Source of the DNA: Nitrospirota bacterium
Lineage (GTDB): Bacteria > Nitrospirota > Nitrospiria > Nitrospirales > Nitrospiraceae
Length of the DNA: 64,000 nucleotides
Reading direction: 5' to 3'
Assembly (NCBI GenBank): GCA_040755395.1
Contig: JBFMAX010000009.1
Span: forward strand, 82,506-146,505
Below, in pieces: positions 6,589 through 18,389 of this stretch. The notes under the pieces are model-generated. The model saw nothing but the letters and a program-made list of their open reading frames with translations, was not told the origin of the DNA and did no database searches. The stretch's first letter is position 1. Each line of letters opens with the position of its first letter. Position numbers and translations under genes: made by a program.

Positions 6589-7089
6589 ATGTCCGGTTTT
6601 CTGCGGACCATGATCGCGGTCGGAGTGCTGGCGCTGCTCGCGGGCGTGCTGACGCTCTGGCGCCAGTATGAGCGGCCGGTTTCGTCGAGCGCGCCGTTAT
6701 CGGAGGCGCCGGATCCGACGAAAGTGGTCGGCTCGAGCGCGCTCAGCCACGGTGGGCCGACCGGACTGTCGACGAAGCTTGCTTTTCCCCCTCAGGAGAT
6801 GCTTTCCATTCGTCCGGGACAGCGCGTGACGTTGATTGAGTTTCCGCCGACCGAGACGGAGGCCGACCGATTCGCCGAGCCGGTGTCCGTTTACTCGGAC
6901 GTAGGTCCGGCCGCAAGACGGTCCGCCACCGAAGTGATCGTGACAAACGTCGAGACGCGTCCGGCTCCCAACGGCCGCGTCGAACAGTTTTTCCAGGTTC
7001 GGTTTCCCGACGGCAGGTCGGCGTGGGTGCACAAAAATGTGCTCCGCGTGCCCGCGTCGGGAAATGACCTTGCCTACACGGAGAGGTGA
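6589..7089 (+). CDS. membrane-anchored protein with SH3-like C-terminus, 166 aa
   Basis: One hydrophobic segment near the N-terminus (about residues 5-22) anchors the protein; a Pro/Ser-rich linker follows. The last 80 residues (from GQRVTLIEFPPTE to SAWVHKNVLRVP) have the look of a bacterial SH3-like domain, whose final WVHxxVL strand is typical, and such domains usually bind peptidoglycan or extracellular partners. The ATG at 6589 has GGAGAG upstream at rather long spacing; an in-frame ATG follows at 6610. Only three bases separate it from the exported protein gene at 7093, so the two are an operon. Confidence 0.75.
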   Translation: MSGFLRTMIAVGVLALLAGVLTLWRQYERPVSSSAPLSEAPDPTKVVGSSALSHGGPTGLSTKLAFPPQEMLSIRPGQRVTLIEFPPTETEADRFAEPVSVYSDVGPAARRSATEVIVTNVETRPAPNGRVEQFFQVRFPDGRSAWVHKNVLRVPASGNDLAYTER

Positions 7090-7092
7090 ACA

Positions 7093-7479
7093 GTGAAACC
7101 CATCACTCGGCTGTCCGTGTCGAGCCTGTTTCTATTGTTGTACGTTACAGGAATCGCGTCGGCTCAGGGGGAAACCATCGCCTTCGCCGTGGTGGCGGAA
7201 GTGCTGAAGGACAAGACGCAGGCCTCGGCGAAGATCTCGGTGGACGGGGTCGTGTTCGAGGGCAAGCTGCTGCCCGTCGAATCGGTTCAGAACAATCCGG
7301 CTTGGAAGAAGCTGGAAATCTGCCACGCGTTGAAACTGGAAGGCGTGAAGGTGGCGGAAGGGTTCAAGGTGTCGTCGCTCAGAGTGATCGACGCCGGCAT
7401 GCTGCCCATGGGTCTGCAAGGTTTCGCCGGGGACTGCCTGATCAAGAAAGCCATCGAAGTGGCGCCGCTAGTGGATTGA
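7093..7479 (+). CDS. small exported protein with a cysteine pair, 128 aa
   Basis: A GTG start behind GAGAGG gives a protein with a signal peptide (LSVSSLFLLLYVTGIASAQG, cleavage after ASA). The mature 103 residues appear beta-rich and carry exactly two cysteines (EICHALK and GDCLIKK), which could form a disulfide in the periplasm. I recognise no family. It follows the SH3-like protein gene after three bases and probably shares its transcript; a shared envelope role is an inference from that pairing. Confidence 0.7.
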   Translation: MKPITRLSVSSLFLLLYVTGIASAQGETIAFAVVAEVLKDKTQASAKISVDGVVFEGKLLPVESVQNNPAWKKLEICHALKLEGVKVAEGFKVSSLRVIDAGMLPMGLQGFAGDCLIKKAIEVAPLVD

Positions 7480-7498
7480 ATGCTGAATGTTGAATGAG

Positions 7499-7557
7499 GA
7501 ATGAGGAATGGTGAATTGAGGCGCAGGGAACCGTTGGAAATTCACCATTCCTCATTC
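7499..7557. repeat. 19-bp perfect inverted repeat with direct GAATG repeats
   Basis: Two 19-base arms (7499-7517 and 7539-7557) form a perfect inverted repeat with a 21-base loop. It is preceded from 7478 by several imperfect copies of TGAATG/GAGGAATG. The tract is A/T-rich against a G/C-rich background and lies between two convergent genes. It resembles interspersed palindromic elements seen between genes in many bacteria; it may also act as a two-way transcription stop, though it lacks T-runs. Confidence 0.7.
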
Positions 7558-7575
7558 ATAATTTCCGGACTGCGC

Positions 7576-7947
7576 TCAAGCCGCGCAGTCCGGACAAACG
7601 GTCGGTTCTTGCCCGGAGTGATATTCCTCTGCGGTAAGCGGGAAATATTGCTCACAAGCCGAGCAGGTGCGGATCTCGAAATAGGGGACGCCTTTTTCGT
7701 CGATCTCGGTCGGCAGCAACAGTTCCGCGGGATCATAGCCAAGCGTCGCGCCGTCCGAAAATTTCACGACCGCCAGGCGGATGTTGAACAGCTCGAACGT
7801 CGCCTCCTGCCCTTTTCGTTCCGGCACATGGCCGAGCACGAACACCGGCTGCCCCTTGCGTTTGGTCTTCAAGTCCCGGAGGGTCCGCTGTCTCGACGTG
7901 GCGCAGGCGAACTGGCCGCTGGCATCAGTGGTTCCGACGCTGGGCAT
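7576..7947 (-). CDS. zinc-ribbon protein of unknown function, 123 aa
   Basis: The C-terminus has two CxxC pairs (CSAC and CPDC, about residues 95-121) separated by 20 residues, a typical zinc-ribbon. The first 90 residues are beta-rich (FELFNIRLAVVKFSDGATLGYDP) with no membrane segment. The protein is probably cytoplasmic and may bind nucleic acid or act as a partner protein, but no family is recognised. GGAG lies 12 bases ahead of the ATG at 7947, which is longer than ideal. Confidence 0.65.
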   Translation of the reverse strand: MPSVGTTDASGQFACATSRQRTLRDLKTKRKGQPVFVLGHVPERKGQEATFELFNIRLAVVKFSDGATLGYDPAELLLPTEIDEKGVPYFEIRTCSACEQYFPLTAEEYHSGQEPTVCPDCAA

Positions 7948-8101
7948 ATCAGGTTTTCACTCCACACCGGCATTGCCGCGCGAAGCGAGCGGTGGACTAC
8001 CGTGCCGAGCCCTCGCTCCGTAGCCCGACGCGCTACTTAACATAGGCGAAAAAATCGCGTCAAGGTGGGTGCGGGACCCAACGAAGGAGAGGAGCAATGC
8101 A

Positions 8102-8452
8102 ATGGCCGACATCACCATCTACCAGAAGCCGACATGCACGACTTGCCGTCAGGCGGTGCAGTTGCTCAAAGACAGCGGAAAACCGTTCGCGGCGGTGAAC
8201 TACTACGACAAGCCGTTTACCAAGTCGCAGCTCAAGGATCTGTTGAAAAAGGCCGGGCTTTCGGCCAAAGAGGCGCTGCGAACGAAGGAGGAGATCTATA
8301 AGAAGCTGGGGTTGTCGAACAAGGACCTGCCGGAGGACGAGTTGATCGACCTCATGATCAAGCATCCGGATCTGATTCAACGACCGCTGGTCCGGAAGGG
8401 CGACAAGGTCATTTTGGCGCGGCCGGCGGAGACGGTGAAAACATTGTTGTGA
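8102..8452 (+). CDS. ArsC/Spx-type thioredoxin-fold protein, 116 aa
   Basis: This is the size and layout of the ArsC/Spx/YffB family. The first strand-loop-helix is ITIYQKPTCTTCRQAVQLL with a CxxC pair (residues about 11-14), and the C-terminal IQRPLVRKGDKVILAR holds the cis-proline and an Arg-Pro pair common to the family. True ArsC arsenate reductases have a lone catalytic Cys with three arginines; the CxxC here is more like Spx or YffB, so the role may be a thiol reductase or glutathione/bacillithiol-type partner rather than arsenate reduction. The start follows AAGGAGAGGAGC; an upstream in-frame ATG at 8069 lacks a site. It stands alone between minus-strand genes. Confidence 0.85.
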   Translation: MADITIYQKPTCTTCRQAVQLLKDSGKPFAAVNYYDKPFTKSQLKDLLKKAGLSAKEALRTKEEIYKKLGLSNKDLPEDELIDLMIKHPDLIQRPLVRKGDKVILARPAETVKTLL

Positions 8453-8473
8453 GCAGGACGCGCGCGCAAGGGG

Positions 8474-9793
8474 TCAGCCGTTCCAACGTTCGCCTTCCAC
8501 GCCGGCCGCGACCGCGCGGCGAGCGTTGCGAAGCGGCTTGGGCAACGCTTCTTGTGAAAGTGTTCCTCGCTTGACCAGATTGCCTCCCTCGAGCTTCGCC
8601 TGATACAACGCGCGGTACGCCGTCTTGATCACCGCATCCGGTTGGATAGCGGTGTCGTTTCGTTCTGCGACGCCGATGCTGATCGTGACCGGCAATTCTT
8701 CGAGCGTGGAATCCGCGCCGTTTCGTCGGTCCCGCCGCTTACGAACCTGATCCCGCCCGCGCAGGACGAGATCCAAAGACTCTACGGCTTTTCTGATCCT
8801 CTCAAGGTCCGCCAGCGTGTCGCCGGAGGATTTGCCCGGGAACAGCGCGGCGAAGTTGTCGCCTGCGTGGTGATAGACCCTCCCCCCGACGGATAGACCG
8901 GAGATGGCCGCAGCGACCAGACGGAGGATCTGACCGCCTACGATCTGCCCGTGCGCGTTGTTGTACGACTTGATCTGATCGATTTCGATGACCGCCACCG
9001 AATAGCGACGCCCCAATCCCTTCAGCGCCGTGTCGAACGCCTGCCGCCCCGGCATGCCGGTCGCCTCGTCGACGTAGGCGGCCTTGTAAGAGGCTTCGAG
9101 CAGCGTCATGACGAGAATCAGGCCGGCGGTCGCGAAAAAATTGGTCGGCTTCCAGCCGTACCTGGTCCCCTGCAACGCAACGAAGACGGTCAGCACCGCC
9201 CAGACGAATCCGTTTTCGATGGCGTTTCTGCGGACGACGAACCGGGACGCCTGTAACGCCAGGGCCGTCCCCGACGCCAACAGCGCCGGCTGCGCGATCG
9301 GTGTCCAGACGGTGAGAGCGGGATCGACGTAAGCGAACTCCAACGCCGCCGCGAATTCCGACGGCTCCGCACGACAAAACCCGGCCACCACCAGCGGCTG
9401 AAGCAGAATCAGCGCGGCGCGGATCCCCGTTCGCGGAGTCAACAAGCCGTCCTCGGTAATCAGGGACAGCGCAAGCAGATTCAGCGGGAGCAGGAACGCG
9501 ACGGCCTGAAAGACGATGCGGCCGACATCCGTCGTCGCCGCATCGCCGCTGGCGAAGAGCCACAACGACCTGTCCGCCAAGGCCAGCATGAGAATGGCGA
9601 GCACGATCCGGCTGCGATCGAACAGCCAGCCGAACAGAAGCCCGAACGCCAGCGTCATCAGCGGAAAGACTCCGACGAGCGGCTGAAGCCAACCGGGCAG
9701 TCCTCTGGGGCGTAGAAAGCCCAGGGCGAGGAGCAGGAGAAATCCACCCGGCATGATAAAGGAACAGGTCAGCTTCCACACCGACGCGCCCAC
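8474..9793 (-). CDS. multi-pass membrane protein with degenerate GGDEF domain
   Basis: The N-terminal half has about seven to eight hydrophobic segments, and the C-terminal 170 residues resemble a diguanylate cyclase GGDEF domain: DEATGMPGRQAFD, VAVIEIDQIKSYN, and then HHAGDNFAALF where GGDEF would be. The catalytic GGDEF is changed to AGDNF, with Asn at the usually essential Glu. No RxxD inhibitory site is seen ahead of it. A basic insert (RGRDQVRKRRDRRNG) interrupts the domain. It is likely a membrane sensor that binds GTP or cyclic-di-GMP or has lost activity. The start is uncertain: GTG 9793 follows GGGGGATCA; a GTG at 9781 and an ATG at 9754 are alternatives. Confidence 0.7.
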   Translation of the reverse strand: MGASVWKLTCSFIMPGGFLLLLALGFLRPRGLPGWLQPLVGVFPLMTLAFGLLFGWLFDRSRIVLAILMLALADRSLWLFASGDAATTDVGRIVFQAVAFLLPLNLLALSLITEDGLLTPRTGIRAALILLQPLVVAGFCRAEPSEFAAALEFAYVDPALTVWTPIAQPALLASGTALALQASRFVVRRNAIENGFVWAVLTVFVALQGTRYGWKPTNFFATAGLILVMTLLEASYKAAYVDEATGMPGRQAFDTALKGLGRRYSVAVIEIDQIKSYNNAHGQIVGGQILRLVAAAISGLSVGGRVYHHAGDNFAALFPGKSSGDTLADLERIRKAVESLDLVLRGRDQVRKRRDRRNGADSTLEELPVTISIGVAERNDTAIQPDAVIKTAYRALYQAKLEGGNLVKRGTLSQEALPKPLRNARRAVAAGVEGERWNG

Positions 9794-10012
9794 TGATCCC
9801 CCACTTCGCCGCGAGTATGCGATTCGTGCCGTCGCTTGTCCCACGCTGCGGGTGCTAGAAGCGTACCAGGGTCGCCGCGGGAAATGCGCAGAAAACGAGC
9901 CTGTCAGCAGGCATTTGGCCATCGCCGATGGACGATGAACCGGACGGTCGCCTGCGTGAGCAGGGTTGAAGGGCAGCGCAGACGGGCGGGTGTTCTCTTT
10001 TGAACGGAACGG

Positions 10013-11224
10013 TCAGGAGCGGTCGCGCGGGATGAGTCGGAGGGTACCGGTAGCAGGATCGACGGAGACCGCAATGGTTCCGGCGAGCACGCCGAGCAAC
10101 GTCTCCCCGGCTAACTGACGACGCCACCCGCGCAGAATGGGAAGGTCGGGATACGCTCGACGGCGTGCGGCTTCGGCCAGCGCCTGAAGATCGGCGGATG
10201 TGGCCAGCAGCGTCGGGGCCATGTCTTCTTCGACCGCCCGGGCTCTGAGCACAGCCTGCAGGAGCTCCACGAGGCCGGCTGATTCCGGTTCAGGTTTGCG
10301 CTCGCGCGGAATAGCCGGCCATGCGGACGGCGGTAGCGCCAGGGCATGGCGAACAACAGCCAACAGAGCCTCTCCGTTGCGTTCGATCTCAGACGGGTGG
10401 AGCCCTCGGACAGAACGCAATTCGTCCAAGGTCTTAGGCGTCTGGCGGGCGAGCTGGAGCAGCACTTCATCGCGCGCCACGCGACCGCGCGGGATGTTGC
10501 GTCTCCGCGCTTCGGCTTCGCGCCAGGCTGATAACTCGCGGAGCACGGCGGCGGCTCGCGGCTTTAAGTTGTCCCATCCGCGAATGCGCTGGTACCGGTC
10601 CTGCGGCTCCTCGGCCCGTCGCCCGATGGCTTCCCGCAGTCGGGAGAATTCCTCGTGCACCCAGTCGTGTCGGCCGAGTTTCTGCAAGCGCGACCGGAGA
10701 TGATCATAGATCGGAAGAAGGAACTGCACGTCTTCCAACGCATACGCCAGTTGCTCCTTCGTCAGCGGGCGTTGGCTCCAGTTAGTGAATGTGTGCGACT
10801 TCGCCAACTTGGCCCCGTGAAGCCGCTGCACGAGATGAGCATACGCTACCTGAGCGCCGTAACCGACCATCGCAGCGGCGATCTGTGTGTCGAAGAACGG
10901 GGTCGGGACCCGGCCCGCATATGTCGTGAACAGTTCCAGGTCCTGCCGTCCGGCGTGCAGGATTTTTTCGATTCGGGGATCGCAGATCACTTCCCACAGA
11001 CAGTCCAGCTTGCCCTGGGAGTGAAGCGCAGGAAAGTCGATGGCGGCGGCGACCTCGTCGGTGGCAACCTGAATCAGCTCAAGACGAGGGACGAACGTGT
11101 CTTCCCCCACGAACTCCGTATCGAGCGCCAGACGACCGCTTTGCCGGAGACGGCCGCAGAGTCGTTCCAGACCGGCGGCATCGGTGATGTATTGGGATCG
11201 GTGAGAGTCCGTCAACGAGGTCAT
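10013..11224 (-). CDS. rnd: ribonuclease D-type 3'-5' exonuclease with HRDC domain
   Basis: The 403-residue protein has the DEDD exonuclease core at about residues 12-180: Asp35 and Glu37 in LALDTEFVGE, the second motif LHAGRQDLELF, and the third motif YALEDVQFLLPIY. An HRDC-like domain follows (about residues 215-300), then a C-terminal region ending in a basic segment. RNase D trims 3' ends of tRNA and other small RNAs in the cytoplasm. Its ATG overlaps the stop codon of the J-domain gene upstream by four bases (ATGA), so the two are co-translated. Confidence 0.9.
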   Translation of the reverse strand: MTSLTDSHRSQYITDAAGLERLCGRLRQSGRLALDTEFVGEDTFVPRLELIQVATDEVAAAIDFPALHSQGKLDCLWEVICDPRIEKILHAGRQDLELFTTYAGRVPTPFFDTQIAAAMVGYGAQVAYAHLVQRLHGAKLAKSHTFTNWSQRPLTKEQLAYALEDVQFLLPIYDHLRSRLQKLGRHDWVHEEFSRLREAIGRRAEEPQDRYQRIRGWDNLKPRAAAVLRELSAWREAEARRRNIPRGRVARDEVLLQLARQTPKTLDELRSVRGLHPSEIERNGEALLAVVRHALALPPSAWPAIPRERKPEPESAGLVELLQAVLRARAVEEDMAPTLLATSADLQALAEAARRRAYPDLPILRGWRRQLAGETLLGVLAGTIAVSVDPATGTLRLIPRDRS

Positions 11225-11880
11225 TCCGTCGGATTGTACCGGGCGTCTTGCGCGCGAGGCGGCTCGGCGGCGCTCAAGCTCAAGTGTTCCTTGAGGAACT
11301 GATAGGCTTCGATAATCCGACGCAATTCAGGTTCTGAGCTGCGGTCGCCCTTGCGCGCGTCGGGATGAAGTTTCTTGGCGCGCTCGCGAAACGCGGCGGT
11401 CACCGCGGCCAGCGAACTGCCGTATTCCAGCCCCAAGGCGTCGAAGGCTTCGGTGGCGTTGTTGATTTCGCTTCGCACGCCGGACAGGTCTCCGCCCCCG
11501 CCGGCGGCTTTCAGGAAATCCGCCAGATTGATCCGCCGCCGGCGCCGCCGGGGTCGCTCGCGCGCTTCACTGTCCAATTCTTCCCAGCGGTCCTCGATGA
11601 ACTCGAGGCGCGCCTCCAGACGGAGGGCTCCGGACAGGTCGCAGATATGCGGCAGTTCTTCCTCGATCAGCTTCAAGGTCCGGTCGATTTCCTCCAGGCC
11701 CTGTTCGATCCGGAAGTAGCTGTCGACGCGTTCCTGCATCATGTGGTCGATCGCGAAATCCAGGCTGTCTTCGGTTTTGAGACGGAGCGACTCGATGCGG
11801 CGGCGCATCCCGGTCTGATACTTGGCGAGTTTGGCGGCGGAGAACGGCACGATTCCTCGTCGGGAACGCTTGCCCGACAT
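11221..11880 (-). CDS. C-terminal J-domain protein, 219 aa
   Basis: The N-terminal 110 residues are a long, charged helical region probably forming a coiled coil (QERVDSYFRIEQGLEEIDRT). A stretch of six arginines (about 111-116) follows. The J-domain lies at the C-terminus (about 145-205) with the HPD motif at residues 172-174 (KKLHPDARKGD), which is the contact that stimulates DnaK ATPase. So this is a class C type J-protein with the J-domain at the end, an unusual placement. It is translationally coupled to RNase D; a link between RNA turnover and chaperone action is only suggested by position. Confidence 0.85.
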   Translation of the reverse strand: MSGKRSRRGIVPFSAAKLAKYQTGMRRRIESLRLKTEDSLDFAIDHMMQERVDSYFRIEQGLEEIDRTLKLIEEELPHICDLSGALRLEARLEFIEDRWEELDSEARERPRRRRRRINLADFLKAAGGGGDLSGVRSEINNATEAFDALGLEYGSSLAAVTAAFRERAKKLHPDARKGDRSSEPELRRIIEAYQFLKEHLSLSAAEPPRAQDARYNPTE

Positions 11881-12059
11881 CTGGACGGTCGGACGGCCGC
11901 CATTCTAGCACAACAATGGGATAGGCCGCACCGCCGCGCAGGGAACGCCGTCTGGCATGCCCGGTATTGCCGGAGCGCCGAGTCCGGTGCTACACTCCCG
12001 CCCCGCCGCTGTCAGGTTGAGCGAGAGCTTCACCTCAAAATTTTCGTCATGGAGGCGTC

Positions 12060-12554
12060 ATGATCGGTATGATGCGTGCGTTCGCGATCGGGATAACGAT
12101 TACCACATGGGCCGCATCGAGCTATGCAGCCGATCCGTCCGGCTACGGCCAGCCCGGAGGAGAATTCGATATCAGAATTCCGCGCGTTCCGGCGGACCAA
12201 CTGGCTGCAGCGAAGGCGACAAAGCCGCCCTTCGCGCCGACGCCGGAGGTGCTCGCCGAAGGCAAAGCCATCTTTCTAGGCCGCGGCACCTGTTTCCAGT
12301 GCCACGGTCCGGAAGGCAGGGGCGACGGAGGCGCCGCCAAAGTGCTCCCGATTCAGCCGCGCAACTTTACCAACCCTACATTCAAAAAGCTCCGGACGCC
12401 CGGCGAGCTGATGTGGGTGCTGAAAAACGGAAGCTTGGGCCAATCGGGGAAAGTGCCGGGAACCGGCATGCTGCCGATCGTCGGGCAGTTCTTGAGCGAA
12501 GAAGACGGCTGGAAGGTCTTGCTCTATGAATTGAGCCTGGGCGGGACGGAGTGA
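12060..12554 (+). CDS. exported mono-heme cytochrome c, 164 aa
   Basis: A signal peptide (cleavage after SYA, residue 23) leads into a class I cytochrome c. The heme site is CFQCH at residues 78-82 and the likely sixth ligand is Met137 in GTGMLPIVGQ. The linker between signal and domain is Pro-rich (IPRVPADQ), suggesting a spacer. It would carry electrons in the periplasm. GGAGGCGTC directly before the ATG gives a good ribosome site. It is a single gene and converges on the malic enzyme gene after three bases. Its redox partner cannot be read from the context. Confidence 0.93.
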   Translation: MIGMMRAFAIGITITTWAASSYAADPSGYGQPGGEFDIRIPRVPADQLAAAKATKPPFAPTPEVLAEGKAIFLGRGTCFQCHGPEGRGDGGAAKVLPIQPRNFTNPTFKKLRTPGELMWVLKNGSLGQSGKVPGTGMLPIVGQFLSEEDGWKVLLYELSLGGTE

Positions 12555-12557
12555 TCC

Positions 12558-14000
12558 TTAATCCCCCGGCGCCTCGTCGCTCTGTCGGGAGCGGCGGCGC
12601 GCCACCCCCGTATCCCGTGCCGCCGCCGCTACCGCTTTGGCCACCTTCGGGACCACCTCTTTATCGAACACGCTGGGGATGATGTAATCCTCGCTGAGCG
12701 CCGCTTCCGGCACGACCTTGGCGATGGCCTGCGCGGCCGCCAGCTTCATCGCCTCGTTGATGTCCCGCGCCTGGACGTCCAGCGCTCCCCGGAAGATGCC
12801 GGGGAACGCCAGCGCGTTGTTGATCTGGTTGGGGTGATCGGAGCGGCCGGTCGCGAAGATGCGGCAACGGGGCACGGCCAGTTGCGGAGCGATTTCCGGA
12901 TCGGGATTAGCCATCGCAAACACGATCCGATCAGGCGCCATGAGATCCAGATCCTCGGGCTTCAGGATGTTGCCGACTGACAGACCGATGAACACGTCGG
13001 CGCCCTTCAGGGCGTCGTGCAGCGTGCCTTGAGGTCGATCTCTGTGGATCCACGCGCTCAGATCGTTTCTGGACGCACGCAGTTGGTCCGCTTCGCCGGT
13101 CAACACGATCCCCTCGGGCTCGCATCCAACCAGATGCGAGACGCCGGCCGCCAGCAGCATACGGCAGCAGGCGGTTCCCGCCGCGCCCAGCCCGTTCACC
13201 ACGACGCGAATCTCTTCCATCCGTTTCTTGACCACCTTGAGGGCGTTGGTCAAAGCGGCCAGGATGACGACGGCGGTGCCGTGTTGATCGTCGTGCATGA
13301 CCGGAATGTCCAACGTCGCCTTGAGCCGCCGCTCAATCTCGAAACAGCGGGGAGCGCTGATGTCCTCCAAGTTGACGGCGCCGAAGCCGGGCGCGATCCC
13401 TTGAACGATGCGCACGATCTCTTCGGCGTCCTGGGTGCTCACACAGATCGGCCAGGCGTCGATGCCCGCGAATTCCCGGAACAGCATGGCTTTGCCTTCC
13501 ATCACCGGCAGAGCCGCTTCCGGACCGAGATTGCCCAAACCCAGGATCGCCGAGCCGTCGGTCACGACGGCGACGCTGTTGTTCTTGATCGTGAAAGCAT
13601 AGGCCTTGGTCCGGTCCTTCGCGATGGCCTCCGCCACCCGGCCGACCCCCGGCGTGTACACGGTGGAGAGGATGTTGCGGGTGGTGAGCGGGAGCTTGCT
13701 TTGAACCCGGAGTTTGCCACCCAGATGCAGCAGGAAAATGCGATCCGAAGCCGACAGGACGCGGACGCCGGGCAGCGTTCCCAGCCGTTTCAGCACGCGC
13801 TCGCCGTGCGCCTCATTCCGGACGTCGAAGGTCACGTCGCGCACCATTTTCTCGGCGCTGGCCGACACGATGTCGACGGCGCCCAAGTTGGCGCCCTCCT
13901 CGGCCAGGGTGGTGGCGACTTGGGCGAACATGCCGGGCCGGTTGCCCAGCTCCAGGCGGACGGTCAACCGGTAGTTGGAATAGGGGCCTGCATCATTCAC
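12558..14000 (-). CDS. NAD(P)-dependent malic enzyme with N-terminal ACT domain
   Basis: The protein converts malate to pyruvate and CO2 with NAD(P) reduction. Residues 10-85 form an ACT domain (RLTVRLELGNRPGMFAQVA), a small-molecule-binding regulatory unit. The catalytic part follows: YTPGVGRVAEAI, the Lys of AYAFTIKNNSVAVVTDGSAI, the metal-binding NLEDISAP and MHDDQHGTA, and a Rossmann glycine pattern VNGLGAAGTACC. The C-terminal 20 residues are basic and likely disordered. A GTG is the start, with GAGG at long spacing, so the start could be a few codons off. ACT-malic enzyme fusions are known; amino-acid feedback is an inference. Confidence 0.92.
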   Translation of the reverse strand: MNDAGPYSNYRLTVRLELGNRPGMFAQVATTLAEEGANLGAVDIVSASAEKMVRDVTFDVRNEAHGERVLKRLGTLPGVRVLSASDRIFLLHLGGKLRVQSKLPLTTRNILSTVYTPGVGRVAEAIAKDRTKAYAFTIKNNSVAVVTDGSAILGLGNLGPEAALPVMEGKAMLFREFAGIDAWPICVSTQDAEEIVRIVQGIAPGFGAVNLEDISAPRCFEIERRLKATLDIPVMHDDQHGTAVVILAALTNALKVVKKRMEEIRVVVNGLGAAGTACCRMLLAAGVSHLVGCEPEGIVLTGEADQLRASRNDLSAWIHRDRPQGTLHDALKGADVFIGLSVGNILKPEDLDLMAPDRIVFAMANPDPEIAPQLAVPRCRIFATGRSDHPNQINNALAFPGIFRGALDVQARDINEAMKLAAAQAIAKVVPEAALSEDYIIPSVFDKEVVPKVAKAVAAAARDTGVARRRSRQSDEAPGD

Positions 14001-14257
14001 GGCGGCGCGTCATCCTCGCGTGTTATCGAAAGATTATCACATCTTGGCGGCTCAGGCCCAATAGGAATGGTCGACGGCTTTGTGGAAAACCGGAGCCTAG
14101 GCCCTTTCCTAGGTGACACTGTTCCCTTGCTACACCCTAAGCCTCGTCCAGTAGGAAGGCAGTTGACTTTTGCGGGAGTTTTAGATTACCGTAGCGCCCC
14201 ATCTGTCTCGGCGAATCCCTAGAATACATTCGCGTGCCGAAAGGAGGTGAACTCATC

Positions 14258-14428
14258 ATGAAGCGGATCATGACGGCGTTCTTGGCAGTCGCCATCCTCA
14301 TGGCCTTCACCGCTCCGTCCTTCGCCGGCGAGAAGAAGGAGGAGAAAGAGAAGAAGGGCGGTAAGCTCGTCCAGCTCGTGTACGGTGAGGAGAAGAAGAA
14401 GGAAGAGAAGAAGAAGGGCGGCAAATAA
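14258..14428 (+). CDS. tiny exported Lys/Glu-repeat protein, 56 aa
   Basis: A signal peptide (MKRIMTAFLAVAILMAFTAPSFA) is followed by only about 33 residues made of two near-identical units, GEKKEEKEKKGGK and GEEKKKEEKKKGGK, joined by LVQLVY. Lys and Glu make up most of the mature peptide. AAAGGAGGTGAACTCATC gives a near-perfect ribosome site, and a T-run terminator follows, so this is an independent and probably strongly expressed unit. The mature product would be a highly charged periplasmic or secreted peptide. No family is recognised. Confidence 0.75.
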   Translation: MKRIMTAFLAVAILMAFTAPSFAGEKKEEKEKKGGKLVQLVYGEEKKKEEKKKGGK

Positions 14429-14478
14429 GCGGAAAAGCACTGCGCAGCTTCACTCTCTCTATACTTGCGTTCTTTGTT

Positions 14479-14520
14479 GGCCCGCATCCCGACACCTGGG
14501 GATGCGGGCCAATGTTTTTT
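14479..14520 (+). terminator. intrinsic terminator
   Basis: A 12-bp perfect stem (14479-14490 with 14499-14510), an eight-base loop and a T6 run at 14515-14520 form a textbook Rho-independent terminator about 50 bases past the Lys/Glu-repeat protein gene. Part of the left arm (GGCCCGCATCC) is repeated just downstream at about 14526. Confidence 0.88.
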
Positions 14521-14640
14521 ATCGATGGCCCGCATCCTCACTTGGCACCGGCTCTCTTCCGCAGCGCATGAATCGGCAACCGGCAGCGGACTCGGGTACG
14601 GTTCAATCGGCCGTTGACCCACGTAGAGGAGGGTGTTACG

Positions 14641-18351
<3,711 letters not shown>

Positions 18352-18389
18352 AATTCAGCGAGCGAGTGTCGTTCAAGGAGGAGTGATCG

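Noticed and set aside
13017-14222. 401-codon open frame on the plus strand
   Set aside because: Antisense to the malic enzyme gene, whose motifs are complete.
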